Notes under the pieces: model-generated
What the model was told of the DNA's origin: nothing
The model's database searches: none
The model's input: the letters and a program-made list of their open reading frames with translations, nothing else
Made by a program: the position numbers and the translations under genes
Shown: piece after piece, positions 56,080 through 64,000 of the stretch
Numbering within the stretch: position 1 is the stretch's first letter
How the letters are laid out: each line of letters begins with the position of its first letter
Assembly (NCBI RefSeq): GCF_005877005.1
Contig: NZ_SSNH01000003.1
Location: 178,782 to 242,781 of the forward strand
DNA: 64,000 nt
Reading direction: 5' to 3'
Source: Sinomonas susongensis
GTDB lineage: Bacteria > Actinomycetota > Actinomycetes > Actinomycetales > Micrococcaceae

Positions 56080-56082
56080 CTG

Positions 56083-56571
56083 CTAGGACTCTCCCGCAGG
56101 AGCGCCCACGAAGTGCGCCCCGCGCCCGGGGTCGAGGGCCCACTCGATCGCCCTCCGGTGCAGCGGCGGCAGGTCCGGAACGCCCTCGGGCTCGAACCAG
56201 CGCACCTCGAGGTTCTCGTCGTCGTTGACCCTGGCGTCGCCCGAGACGTAGGCACACGCCATCACGACGTCGAGGTACTGTGCCCGGTCGCCGTTCGGAT
56301 ACACGACGGGAGCTGTCGTTCCGACACCGGCGAGGTGGCTGACCCGCACGTGCACCCCGGTCTCCTCGAGCACTTCCCGGACGGCCGTGGCCGCGGGTTC
56401 TTCGCCCGGTTCGACAATCCCGGCGGGGACCGTCCAGCGGCCGTTGTCGGCGCGGCGCACGAGGAGCAGCCGCCCGGCGTCGTCAGTCACCACTGCCTTG
56501 ACGCCGGGCAGCCACAGAGGGTGGACGCCGATCATGTCCCGGAGCGCCAGGACGAAGTCGGGGGTGGGCAT
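56083..56571 (-). CDS. NUDIX hydrolase
   Basis: A 162-residue nucleoside-diphosphate-type hydrolase. The Nudix box is at about 54-76 (GIVEPGEEPAATAVREVLEE then TGV), matching GX5EX7REUXEEXGU. The N-terminal VKAVVTDDAGRLLLVRRADNG and an added substrate-loop suggest MutT or ADP-sugar activity; not resolvable. It starts 6 nt after fumC on the minus strand and ends 3 nt from the convergent prepilin peptidase gene. Confidence 0.9.
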   Translation of the reverse strand: MPTPDFVLALRDMIGVHPLWLPGVKAVVTDDAGRLLLVRRADNGRWTVPAGIVEPGEEPAATAVREVLEETGVHVRVSHLAGVGTTAPVVYPNGDRAQYLDVVMACAYVSGDARVNDDENLEVRWFEPEGVPDLPPLHRRAIEWALDPGRGAHFVGAPAGES

Positions 56572-56577
56572 GGCTGT

Positions 56578-58011
56578 CTAGGCCTTGGCCTGCCCCGTCA
56601 TCGTCGTGACGTCGAGGGCCTTGTCGAGCTGCTCCTCCGTGAGCTCGCCGCGCTCGACGAAGCCGAGGGCGATCGTGGCCTCGCGGATCGTGAGGCCCTC
56701 CTTGACGGCCTTCTTCGCGATGGCGGCTGCGTTCTCGTAGCCGATGTACTTGTTGAGCGGCGTGACGATCGACGGCGACGCCTCGGCGAGGAAGCGGGCG
56801 CGCTCGACGTTCGCGGTGATTCCGTCGACCATCTTGTCTGCCATCACGCGCGCCGTGTTGGCCAGCAGGCGGATCGACTCGAGCAGGTTGGCGGCCATGA
56901 CCGGGATGCCGACGTTGAGCTCGAAGGCACCGTTCGTCGAGGACAGGGCGATGGTCGTGTCGTTGCCGATGACCTGCGCCGCGACCATGATCGCGGCCTC
57001 GCAGATGACCGGGTTGACCTTGCCAGGCATGATCGACGACCCGGGCTGCAGGTCGGGGAGGGCGATCTCACCGAGGCCCGTGTTGGGGCCAGACCCCATC
57101 CAGCGGAGGTCGTTCGAGATCTTCATCACGGAGTACGCGATGTTGCGGAGCTGGCCGGACGCCTCGATGAGGCCGTCGCGGTTCGCCTGCGCCTCGAAGT
57201 GGTTCCGGGCCTCTGTGATGGGGAGCGCCGTGTCCTCGGCGAGGAGCTTGATCACGCGCTGAGGGAAGCCCGCCGGCGTGTTGATGCCGGTGCCGACCGC
57301 GGTGCCTCCGAGTGGGACTTCCGCGACGCGCGGAAGGGACGCTTCGATCCGCTCGATGCCGTACCGGACCTGGGCCTCGTAGCCCGAGAACTCCTGCCCG
57401 AGGGTGACGGGCGTGGCGTCCATGAGGTGCGTGCGGCCCGACTTCACGACGTCCTTGAACTCCTCGGCCTTGCGGCCGAGCGCCGCCGCGAGATGCGTGA
57501 GCGCGGGGACGAGGTCGTTGAGCAGGGCGTTGGTCGCAGCCACGTGGACCGACGTCGGGAAGACGTCGTTCGAGGACTGCGAGGCGTTGACATGGTCGTT
57601 CGGATGGACCACCTTGTCCACGCCCTTCTCCCGGAGCGCGCGGCTCGCGAGCTCGGCGAGGACCTCGTTCATGTTCATGTTCGAGGACGTGCCGGAGCCC
57701 GTCTGGAACACGTCGATGGGGAAGTGGCTGTCGAATTCGCCAGCGGCCACGCGATCGGCGGCGCCGGCGATGGCGTCCGCGAGATCCCCGTCGATCACGC
57801 CGAGCTCCTCGTTCGCGCGGGCCGCGGCCTTCTTGACGCGGGCCAGGGCCTCGATGTGCTTGCGCTCGAGGGTCTTGCCCGAGATCGGGAAGTTCTCGAC
57901 GGCGCGCTGGGTCTGGGCCCGGTACAGGGCGGCCGCGGGCACACGCACCTCGCCCATCGTGTCGTGTTCGATCCGGTATTCGGCAGAATCCTGCACGGCA
58001 GAGTCAGTCAT
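56578..58011 (-). CDS. fumC: Class II fumarate hydratase
   Basis: A 477-residue oxygen-stable enzyme interconverting fumarate and malate in the TCA cycle, downstream of SdhABCD. Family signature [11 protein letters not shown], substrate regions [15 protein letters not shown] and [17 protein letters not shown] are intact. ATG 58011 lies 7 nt from TAATCT (58019-58024, minus), a leaderless pattern. Confidence 0.97.
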   Translation of the reverse strand: MTDSAVQDSAEYRIEHDTMGEVRVPAAALYRAQTQRAVENFPISGKTLERKHIEALARVKKAAARANEELGVIDGDLADAIAGAADRVAAGEFDSHFPIDVFQTGSGTSSNMNMNEVLAELASRALREKGVDKVVHPNDHVNASQSSNDVFPTSVHVAATNALLNDLVPALTHLAAALGRKAEEFKDVVKSGRTHLMDATPVTLGQEFSGYEAQVRYGIERIEASLPRVAEVPLGGTAVGTGINTPAGFPQRVIKLLAEDTALPITEARNHFEAQANRDGLIEASGQLRNIAYSVMKISNDLRWMGSGPNTGLGEIALPDLQPGSSIMPGKVNPVICEAAIMVAAQVIGNDTTIALSSTNGAFELNVGIPVMAANLLESIRLLANTARVMADKMVDGITANVERARFLAEASPSIVTPLNKYIGYENAAAIAKKAVKEGLTIREATIALGFVERGELTEEQLDKALDVTTMTGQAKA

Positions 58012-58081
58012 GCCACCCAGATTAGCCCCCGGGCGGGGGCCGTTCCGAACCGGCTTTTGGACGTTGCGCCCGAGCTCCGGC

Positions 58082-58696
58082 TCAGATGTTGCCGAGGCTC
58101 GAGACGAGCTCGGCCTTGCCCTCGCCGAGGTGGTAGCAGACGCCGAGGACGGCGGTGCGGCCTTCCTCGACCGCCCGGGCGATGACCTGGGACGTCTCGA
58201 GCAGACGGTCGCCGGTCTGCTTGACGTGCTCGACGACCGTCTCGTCCACGGTCGTGGCGCCGTTGCGCTGCGCGGTGATGACGGACGGCATGATGCGCTC
58301 GACGAGGTCCCGCACGAAGCCCTGGGGCATGGTGCCGGTCGAGAACGCGTTCACGCTGGCCGTCACGGCACCGCATGAGTCATGGCCGAGGATCACGATG
58401 AGCGGGACCCCGAGCGGGTCGATCGCGTACTCGAGCGAGCCGAGCACCGCGTCGTCGATGACTTGGCCCGCCGACCGGACCACGAAGGCGTCGCCGAGGC
58501 CCAGATCGAAGATGATCTCGGCGGCCAGACGCGAGTCGGAGCACCCGAAGATGACGCAGAAGGGGTTCTGCGTCGCGACGAGCTCGCTGCGTCGGGCGGC
58601 ATTCTGGTTCGGATGGATCGACATCCCGGCGACGAAGCGTTCGTTGCCGTCGCGGAGGGTTTGCCAGGCTTCTGCGGGGGTCAGGGTCTCAGACAC
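58082..58696 (-). CDS. Beta-class carbonic anhydrase
   Basis: A 204-residue zinc enzyme hydrating CO2. Zinc ligands are C in [11 protein letters not shown], and H and C in [12 protein letters not shown]; the Asp-Arg dyad is in CSDSR. It has the short form common in actinobacteria. GTG 58696 lies 6 nt from TAGAGT (58703-58708, minus), so probably leaderless. Confidence 0.94.
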   Translation of the reverse strand: MSETLTPAEAWQTLRDGNERFVAGMSIHPNQNAARRSELVATQNPFCVIFGCSDSRLAAEIIFDLGLGDAFVVRSAGQVIDDAVLGSLEYAIDPLGVPLIVILGHDSCGAVTASVNAFSTGTMPQGFVRDLVERIMPSVITAQRNGATTVDETVVEHVKQTGDRLLETSQVIARAVEEGRTAVLGVCYHLGEGKAELVSSLGNI

Positions 58697-58835
58697 GAGG
58701 CCACTCTAGACCCATCTGTCTACCTGTTGTCCGCATTGGTGTCATCGCAGCGTCACAACACTGGAGCTGCCGGCCCGGCGGCCCATCGGTGGGCAGCGCC
58801 GCGGGCAGGGCCGGTCTTTTGGCCCCCAGTACGGC

Positions 58836-59438
58836 CTATCGGCCCCCGGTGGCCGCGACGGCGGCGGCTACCACGTCGAACTCGGAGAAGCCCGCCGAGC
58901 CGCTCACGATCACCGTGGTCTTGCCGATCTTGCCCACGTAGCTCTTCTCGACTCCCGGCTTGTCGTAGAGCGTCCACGTGATCCCACCCGCGTCTCGGGT
59001 TCCGGTGGTGGGCGCCTCTTTGACCTGCTGCGTGATCCACGTCGGGTTCGCCATCGCCGTCTGCTCGATGGACACGAACTGCTGTTGGGGAGTGACCCAG
59101 CCGACGTCCCAGTGGTCGACGCCGTCGGAAGACCCCGACACCCAGCGCGCATAGTTCGCGGAATAGCCGGCAGGGAGCGACGGCGCGGCGGGGGAGAACC
59201 CGGCTACGCCCCTTGCGTCCGAAGCCACCGCGGAGACGTCGATCGTGGGGCGCTGCACCTGCGACCCCGAGTTCGCGCTGAGCAGCATGACAGGGACGAT
59301 GGCGAGCAGGGACACGGCGAGGGCCATGATCATGCCGATGACCGAAGCGTTCGCGCGCTTTGCCGCGGCGGGGGTCAGGACCGGCTTCGCGATCGGGCGG
59401 TCGGTGCCGGGCTGGGCCTCTTCGTGCGTGCTGCTCAC
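58836..59438 (-). CDS. DUF4245 membrane protein
   Basis: About 200 residues: a short hydrophilic start, one membrane helix (SVIGMIMALAVSLLAIVPVMLL), then an extracytoplasmic domain of about 150 residues (WVTPQQQFVSIEQT, WTLYDKPGVEKSYVG). It fits actinobacterial DUF4245, commonly found beside glpX, function unknown. GTG 59438 is preferred to ATG 59456 because GACAAT (59445-59450, minus) lies 6 nt upstream. Confidence 0.82.
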   Translation of the reverse strand: MSSTHEEAQPGTDRPIAKPVLTPAAAKRANASVIGMIMALAVSLLAIVPVMLLSANSGSQVQRPTIDVSAVASDARGVAGFSPAAPSLPAGYSANYARWVSGSSDGVDHWDVGWVTPQQQFVSIEQTAMANPTWITQQVKEAPTTGTRDAGGITWTLYDKPGVEKSYVGKIGKTTVIVSGSAGFSEFDVVAAAVAATGGR

Positions 59439-59582
59439 CCATCCATTGTCCCGCATCCCACGGGCCCGGCTGTCCCGCGTTTCCCGTCACATCCGGACCC
59501 ATGTGACCCCCGTCATCGCAAGGGTGCGCTGCCGCCCCGCAGACTATGATCGAAAGAAATCCGACTCGAAGAAGAGGTCACC

Positions 59583-60620
59583 GTGTCCCCTGCGCCGATT
59601 GACAGCCAGTACTCGACCCTTTCCAGCTCTCTCACCCTCGGAGCCGACGAGCCGGACCGCAACCTCGCCCTCGAGCTCGTGCGCGTCACCGAGGCCGCGG
59701 CCATCGCCGGCGGCCACTGGGTGGGCTTCGGCGACAAGAACCACGCGGACGGCGCCGCCGTCGACGCGATGCGCTCGTTCCTCCACACGGTCCACTTCAA
59801 CGGTGTCGTGGTGATCGGCGAGGGGGAGAAGGACGAGGCGCCCATGCTGTACAACGGCGAGCGCGTCGGCGACGGAACGGGTCCTGAGGTCGACGTCGCG
59901 GTCGACCCGATCGACGGCACCCGTCTCACGGCGCTCGGAATCAACAACGCCCTCGCGGTGCTCGCGGTCGCGGAGCGCGGCACGATGTTCGATCCCTCCG
60001 CCGTCTTCTACATGGAGAAGCTCGTGACGGGCCCCGAAGCGGCAGACCTCGTCGACCTCCGGCTCCCCGTCAAGCAGAACCTCCACCTCATCGCCAAGGC
60101 GAAAGGCGTCAAGGTCAACCAGATCAACGTGTGCATCCTTGACCGCGATCGCCACAAGCCGCTCGTCGAGGAGATCAGGGCCGCGGGCGCGCGCACGAAG
60201 TTCATCATGGACGGCGACGTCGCCGGCGCGATCGCGGCGGCGCGGGCGGGTACGGGCGTCGACGCGCTCATGGGCATCGGCGGCACGCCGGAGGGCATCG
60301 TCGCCGCGTGCGCGATCAAGTCGCTCGGCGGCGTGATCCAGGGTCGCCTGTGGCCCACGAGCGACGAGGAGAAGCAGAAGGCCCTCGATGCCGGCCACGA
60401 CCTCGATCGCGTGCTCACCACGAACGACCTCGTGAAGAGCGACAACTGCTACTTCGCTGCCACCGGGATCACCGATGGGGACCTCCTGAAGGGCGTCCGG
60501 TACGAGAAGGACCGCGTGAAGACGCAGTCGATCGTGATGCGTTCCAAGTCCGGGACCGTCCGCTTCGTCGAGGCCGAGCACCTCGCGAGCAAGTGGGAGC
60601 CCTGGGCGCGTCAGGCCTGA
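59583..60620 (+). CDS. glpX: Fructose-1,6-bisphosphatase class II
   Basis: A 345-residue gluconeogenic phosphatase. GlpX motifs [14 protein letters not shown] and [16 protein letters not shown] carry the metal-binding acidic residues; [15 protein letters not shown] is conserved. This is the main FBPase of most actinobacteria. GTG 59583 has AGAGG upstream. It is divergent from DUF4245. Confidence 0.96.
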   Translation: MSPAPIDSQYSTLSSSLTLGADEPDRNLALELVRVTEAAAIAGGHWVGFGDKNHADGAAVDAMRSFLHTVHFNGVVVIGEGEKDEAPMLYNGERVGDGTGPEVDVAVDPIDGTRLTALGINNALAVLAVAERGTMFDPSAVFYMEKLVTGPEAADLVDLRLPVKQNLHLIAKAKGVKVNQINVCILDRDRHKPLVEEIRAAGARTKFIMDGDVAGAIAAARAGTGVDALMGIGGTPEGIVAACAIKSLGGVIQGRLWPTSDEEKQKALDAGHDLDRVLTTNDLVKSDNCYFAATGITDGDLLKGVRYEKDRVKTQSIVMRSKSGTVRFVEAEHLASKWEPWARQA

Positions 60621-60704
60621 AGCCCGGGCCCGTCCCAGTCCAGATCCGCCTCGGGCGGCTAGACTGGCCCGCGGCCTTTAGCGTTGCCCCACCACAGGAG
60701 GAAC

Positions 60705-61799
60705 ATGACCCCCCCGCCTAGCCTGACCGTCCGTGCCTGCACTGACCGGGGCGTCTGGGACAGCCTCGTCAACGAGCACGGCGGACACCCGCTGCAGCTG
60801 TGGGGCTGGGGCGAGGTCAAGGCCGCGCACCACTGGCAGGTCGAGCGCCTCACGGTCCTGGACGGCGACGCCACGATCGGAGGCGCACAGGTCCTGTACC
60901 GGGCGCTGCCGTGGCCGCTCAAGTCGCTCGCCTACCTCTCGCGCGGTCCCGTCTGCGCGCCGGAGGACGCCGCGAAGGTGGTCGACGCCGTCGCCCGCCA
61001 CGTGCGCGCGACGCGGGGTTCGGTCGCCCTCGTCGCGGAGCCGGACTGGGACTCCGGCTCGGTGGGGGAGCAGCGCCTCGCGGCGGCCGGGTTCAAGCGC
61101 ACCGAGAACACGATCCTCATCCCGCGAACCCTCATCCTCGACCTCACCCAGAGCGAGGACGAGCTCATGGCGGCGATGTCCCGCACGACGCGGTCGAACG
61201 TGCGCAAGAACCTCAAGAGCGAGCTGAAGTTCCGCCGGGTCGCGGGCGAGGAGGAGCTCGAGAAGATCCTCGCCATCTATCACGAGACGGCGAGTCGGGC
61301 AGGCTTCGGCATCCATTCGGACGCCTATTACCGGGACATCTGGCGCTGCCTGGGCGAGGACTCGCCGATCGTGGCGGCGTTCGACGACGGCGAGCCCGTG
61401 GCGTTCGTCTGGATCGCCAAGAGCGCGGGGACAGCGTTCGAGCTCTACGGCGGTGTAACCGCGGCGGGCCAGAAGGCGCGCGCGAACTATGGGGTCAAGT
61501 GGGCCGCCTTCACTGAGATGAAGGCCGACGGCTGCACGCGCTACGACCTCAACGGGCTCCTCAACGACGGCATTTCGGACTTCAAGAAGCAGTTCGCACC
61601 GCACGAGAACCTGCTCGCCGGGACCTGGGAACTGCCGCTCTCGCCCCTCTACCCGGTCTACGCGACGGGCATGCCGCTCGCCCGCCGGACCCTGCAGAGT
61701 GGCCGGTCCGCAGCCAAGGCAGCCGTCGGCCAGGCCAAGGCAGCCGTCGGCCGGGCCAAGGGTGCCCGCGGCCGGGCCAAGCAGCTCGCCGGGCGGTAG
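60705..61799 (+). CDS. FemABX-type peptidoglycan aminoacyltransferase
   Basis: A 364-residue protein of two GNAT-like domains, as in FemX/MurM and Streptomyces VanK/FemX, which add amino acids to the lipid II peptide from aminoacyl-tRNA. Motifs: HPLQLWGWGEVKAAHHW, TRSNVRKNLKSELKFR and YDLNGLLNDGISDFKKQFAP. After the core comes a basic Ala/Gly/Lys repeat tail (AAKAAVGQAKAAVGRAKGAR). AGGAGG lies 5-6 nt before ATG. A possible -10 is TAGACT (60661-60666). Confidence 0.88.
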   Translation: MTPPPSLTVRACTDRGVWDSLVNEHGGHPLQLWGWGEVKAAHHWQVERLTVLDGDATIGGAQVLYRALPWPLKSLAYLSRGPVCAPEDAAKVVDAVARHVRATRGSVALVAEPDWDSGSVGEQRLAAAGFKRTENTILIPRTLILDLTQSEDELMAAMSRTTRSNVRKNLKSELKFRRVAGEEELEKILAIYHETASRAGFGIHSDAYYRDIWRCLGEDSPIVAAFDDGEPVAFVWIAKSAGTAFELYGGVTAAGQKARANYGVKWAAFTEMKADGCTRYDLNGLLNDGISDFKKQFAPHENLLAGTWELPLSPLYPVYATGMPLARRTLQSGRSAAKAAVGQAKAAVGRAKGARGRAKQLAGR

Positions 61800-61810
61800 G
61801 CCGGCCAAAA

Positions 61811-62470
61811 GTGAACATCGGCCCGGGTGCGCTCTTCGATACCGTCGACCTCACGGGCGTGCTCGCGAACGCCATCCTGGGCGGGGCTGTGGCAAGGGAG
61901 CTCAAGCTCGACCCCGTGGGCTTCGTCGTGCTGGGCATCGTGTCGGGGTTGGGCGGCGGCCTCCTCAGGGACACCCTGCTGCAGGTGGGCTTCCCGGTCG
62001 CCTTCACGAACTCGGGTTATCTCATCTTCGCCATCGCGGGCGCCGCGGTCGCCTTCGTGCTGCCGCTCAAGGGCCGCTTCGCGCGAGGAGGCCTTCTCTT
62101 CGCGGACTCGCTCGCCCTCGGCTGCTGGGCGGCCACCGGCGCGGCGAAGGCCCTCGGGGCGGGGCTCGGGTGGCTCCCCGCGATCCTCCTCGGCGTCCTC
62201 ACGGCCGTGGGCGGCGGCATGATCCGTGACATCGTGATCGGCCGCCTGCCCGTGATCTTCGGCGGCAACACCCTCTACGCCACGGGCGCGCTCATAGGGA
62301 GTGCCGAGATGACGCTGCTCATGAGCCTCGGGCACCCGACCTGGGGGATGGCGGTCTCGATCCTCACGACGTCTGCGATCAGCATCCTCGCGCGTTGGCG
62401 CGGCTGGGTGCTCCCGGCGCCCGGCGAGCTCCGGCTGCCGAAGCGCGGTCCGGGGAACGGGCAGCGCTAG
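61811..62470 (+). CDS. TRIC-type cation channel family protein (UPF0126)
   Basis: A 219-residue membrane protein of two repeats of three helices, each with the Gly-rich pattern of bacterial TRIC channels (GIVSGLGGGLLRDTLL; GVLTAVGGGMIRDIVIGRLP). Predicted homotrimeric monovalent-cation channel; older YicG/UPF0126 members were also proposed as glycine transporters. GTG start 11 nt after the FemABX gene. Its stop overlaps that of manA. Confidence 0.9.
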   Translation: MNIGPGALFDTVDLTGVLANAILGGAVARELKLDPVGFVVLGIVSGLGGGLLRDTLLQVGFPVAFTNSGYLIFAIAGAAVAFVLPLKGRFARGGLLFADSLALGCWAATGAAKALGAGLGWLPAILLGVLTAVGGGMIRDIVIGRLPVIFGGNTLYATGALIGSAEMTLLMSLGHPTWGMAVSILTTSAISILARWRGWVLPAPGELRLPKRGPGNGQR

Positions 62471-63807
62471 GCGAGGTCCGTCCCGAGCCCCGTCGTGACA
62501 GCGAACGCGAGCACTCCGCCGTCGCCCGCGTGCGCGAGGGCGGGAGCTTCGATGTCCGGCACGAAGGCCGCCTGCCCACGCGAGACGACGAGGTCGCCCT
62601 TGGGGGTGTCGAGGGTGAGCGAGCCGTCCACGACGAGGACGACCGCGGCCCCGGCCTGCGCGACCGGCACCGGTTCCGGACTGGGGGCGCCCATCCCGGC
62701 CTCCGACGCCGGGACGTGGATGCGCTGGAGCTGGAACTCCGCGAAGCCCGGCCGGTAGAGCTCCTGGCCGAGGGCAGACTCGTCGGCCTCGACCGTCGGC
62801 AGGGGGAGCGAGCTGAAGTCCACCGTCTCCAGGAGCTCGGCGACGTCGACGTGCTTCGGGGTGAGGCCCCCGCGCAGCACGTTGTCCGAGGAGGCCATGA
62901 CCTCGATCCCGAGCCCCGAGAGGTAGGCGTGGACGTTGCCCGCATCCAGGGCGAGCGCCTCTCCGGGCTCGAGGGTGACGCGGTTGAGCAGGAGGGAGAC
63001 TAGGACGCCCGGATCCTCGGGGTACTCGCGGGCGAGCGCCGCAACGGTGAGGAGCCCGGCGTCGTCCGTCGCGGACGCTTCGATAGCGGCTGCGGCCGCT
63101 TGCACGGCGGTCCGCACCTGGCTGCCGCCTGCCATGAGCCGTGCGAAGGCCTCCCGCAGCGCCTCGCCCTCGTCCGGGCCCCGGAGGAGCTCCGCGACCT
63201 GCTCCGTGACCTCTGCCGCCTCGTGTCCGGCGAGCAGTGCGGTGAGCACCTCGAAGCGCGCCGCAGCGTCCGCCGTCGCCCGGAACCCGCACAGGGCCTC
63301 GAAGCGGCTCAGCGCGAAGATCATCTCGGGCTTGTGGTTGTCGTCCTTGTAGTTGCGGTGCGGCGCCCCGCGGTCGACGCCGGCACTCTCCTCGGCCGCG
63401 AAGCCCGCTTGAGCCTGTTCGAGGGTCGGGTGGACCTGGAGCGAGAGGGCGTGGTCGGCGGCGAGGACCTTGAGGAGGAACGGGAGTCGCGGCCCGAACG
63501 CCGCGATGCTCTCGGCACCGAGTGCAGCCTCGGGGTCGCGGGCGATGAGCTCGTCGAGCCCGCCGCCGTCTTCACGCTCCGCTCCCGGGCCCTCGGCAGG
63601 AGCTTCGGCCTCCTGCTCACCCGCTTCGCCGACGACGCGCGACGGCGAGTCCGGGTGCGCGCCGATCCACAGCTCGGCCTCGGGCCCTCCCGAGGGTTCG
63701 CGTCCGAGGAGCTCCGCTATCGCGGTGGTCGAGCCCCAAGCGTAGGGGCGGAGGGTGTTCAGCAGGAGGTGCATGGGCTGCTCTGGCTGCCTCTCAGGTA
63801 GGTCCAC
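62467..63807 (-). CDS. manA: Mannose-6-phosphate isomerase, class I
   Basis: A 446-residue zinc cupin enzyme interconverting fructose 6-phosphate and mannose 6-phosphate, feeding GDP-mannose made by ManC. Motifs: LRPYAWGSTTAIAELLG, ELWIGAHPDSPS, LSLQVHPTLEQA (zinc ligands Q and H), HKPEMIFALSRFEALCGFR. GTG 63807 overlaps the preceding stop (TAGTG), suggesting coupling; ATG 63774 (MHLLLN) fits the family start better. Confidence 0.95.
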   Translation of the reverse strand: MDLPERQPEQPMHLLLNTLRPYAWGSTTAIAELLGREPSGGPEAELWIGAHPDSPSRVVGEAGEQEAEAPAEGPGAEREDGGGLDELIARDPEAALGAESIAAFGPRLPFLLKVLAADHALSLQVHPTLEQAQAGFAAEESAGVDRGAPHRNYKDDNHKPEMIFALSRFEALCGFRATADAAARFEVLTALLAGHEAAEVTEQVAELLRGPDEGEALREAFARLMAGGSQVRTAVQAAAAAIEASATDDAGLLTVAALAREYPEDPGVLVSLLLNRVTLEPGEALALDAGNVHAYLSGLGIEVMASSDNVLRGGLTPKHVDVAELLETVDFSSLPLPTVEADESALGQELYRPGFAEFQLQRIHVPASEAGMGAPSPEPVPVAQAGAAVVLVVDGSLTLDTPKGDLVVSRGQAAFVPDIEAPALAHAGDGGVLAFAVTTGLGTDLA

Positions 63808-64000
63808 TAAAGGGAGAAGGGCTCTCCCGGCGCGGCTTCCGGCGCGAGCTGGGCCGGTGCGTCCTGCGCCGGTGCGTCTCGTGGCGCGAACACTTCCGCG
63901 ACCTTGCTCCGCAGCGATTCGCCCTTTCGCGCCGCCGTGGCATTGAGTTCGTCCGCAAAGCGCGAGAGGTCCGCCGAGAGCCGGTCGGCGAGGGCGTCGG
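63807..64000 (-). CDS. C-terminal end of an unidentified protein (cut by window edge)
   Basis: On the minus strand one frame is open from the window edge to TAG 63807-63809, giving about 63 residues: a helical stretch (LADRLSADLSRFADELN, ARKGESLRSKVAEVF) and a Pro/Ala tail (APAQ repeated, ending EPFSL). Its stop overlaps the GTG of manA, so it is probably the preceding gene of the same operon. No family recognised. Confidence 0.6.
   Translation of the reverse strand, partial: DALADRLSADLSRFADELNATAARKGESLRSKVAEVFAPRDAPAQDAPAQLAPEAAPGEPFSL

Noticed and set aside
58697-58835. Possible RNA or terminator between the carbonic anhydrase gene and DUF4245
   Set aside because: Several GC-rich partial inverted repeats occur, but none forms a clean stem; nothing beyond the TAGAGT promoter element can be supported.

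Overview
The window is very GC-rich chromosomal DNA with densely packed, often 4-nt-overlapping genes. It most likely comes from a high-GC actinobacterium of the Micrococcaceae (Arthrobacter/Sinomonas type). This rests on a mycothiol S-conjugate amidase (mca), the DUF4307, DUF4245 and DUF501 families, the cdd-deoA-add block beside sdhCDAB, and many genes with a TANNNT hexamer 6-7 nt before the start codon, the mark of leaderless actinobacterial transcripts. No rRNA, CRISPR array, integrase, transposase or phage gene was seen.

Layout. 1-4.2 kb: end of a sensor kinase, its LuxR-type response regulator, a small SHOCT membrane protein, and a NodI/NodJ-like ABC-2 exporter with one ATPase and two permeases. 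4.3-8.6 kb: membrane protein, exonuclease III, tryptophanyl-tRNA synthetase, 2'-5' RNA ligase-like protein, YihY/BrkB membrane protein. 8.8-12.3 kb (minus): sdhCDAB. 12.5-19.5 kb: GDP-mannose pyrophosphorylase, M20 amidohydrolase, nucleoside salvage (cdd, deoA, add), DedA protein, MazG. 19.6-24.1 kb: an accessory island with a secreted I36/crystallin-like protein, a lipoprotein, a peptidoglycan-binding adaptor, and a MacB-like ATPase-permease gene broken by one frameshift. 24.2-30.7 kb: eno, a FtsB/DivIC-like septum protein, DUF501, Ppx/GppA phosphatase, mycosin-like subtilase, and ndh under a probable Rex operator. A class I tRNA with a UAA (Leu) anticodon follows. 31.1-36.8 kb: branched-chain amino acid (Liv-type) ABC transporter, with the binding protein convergent to livHMGF. 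37-42.8 kb: orphan GroES-like protein, Bax inhibitor-like membrane protein, and galactose catabolism (galK, galT, DeoR regulator, galM). 42.8-51.8 kb: AI-2E-type membrane protein, threonine deaminase, greA, DUF4307, mca, DUF255 thioredoxin-fold protein, TrhA/hemolysin III, uppS. 51.9-56.6 kb: MFS transporter and GntR regulator, PhoH-type ATPase, minimal prepilin peptidase, NUDIX hydrolase. 56.6-64 kb: fumC, beta-carbonic anhydrase, DUF4245, glpX, FemABX-type transferase, TRIC channel, manA, and the end of an unidentified gene.

Most of the window is core metabolism: TCA cycle (sdh, fumC), glycolysis and gluconeogenesis (eno, glpX), mannose and galactose sugar-nucleotide routes (manC, manA, gal), nucleoside salvage, and envelope synthesis (uppS, FemABX). 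The least ordinary parts are the 19.6-24.1 kb export island, the Rex-box/ndh arrangement, the shared divergent -10 element between DUF4307 and mca, a short leaderless ORF coupled to uppS, the LivH protein with an extracytoplasmic N-terminal domain, and the short-variable-arm UAA tRNA.
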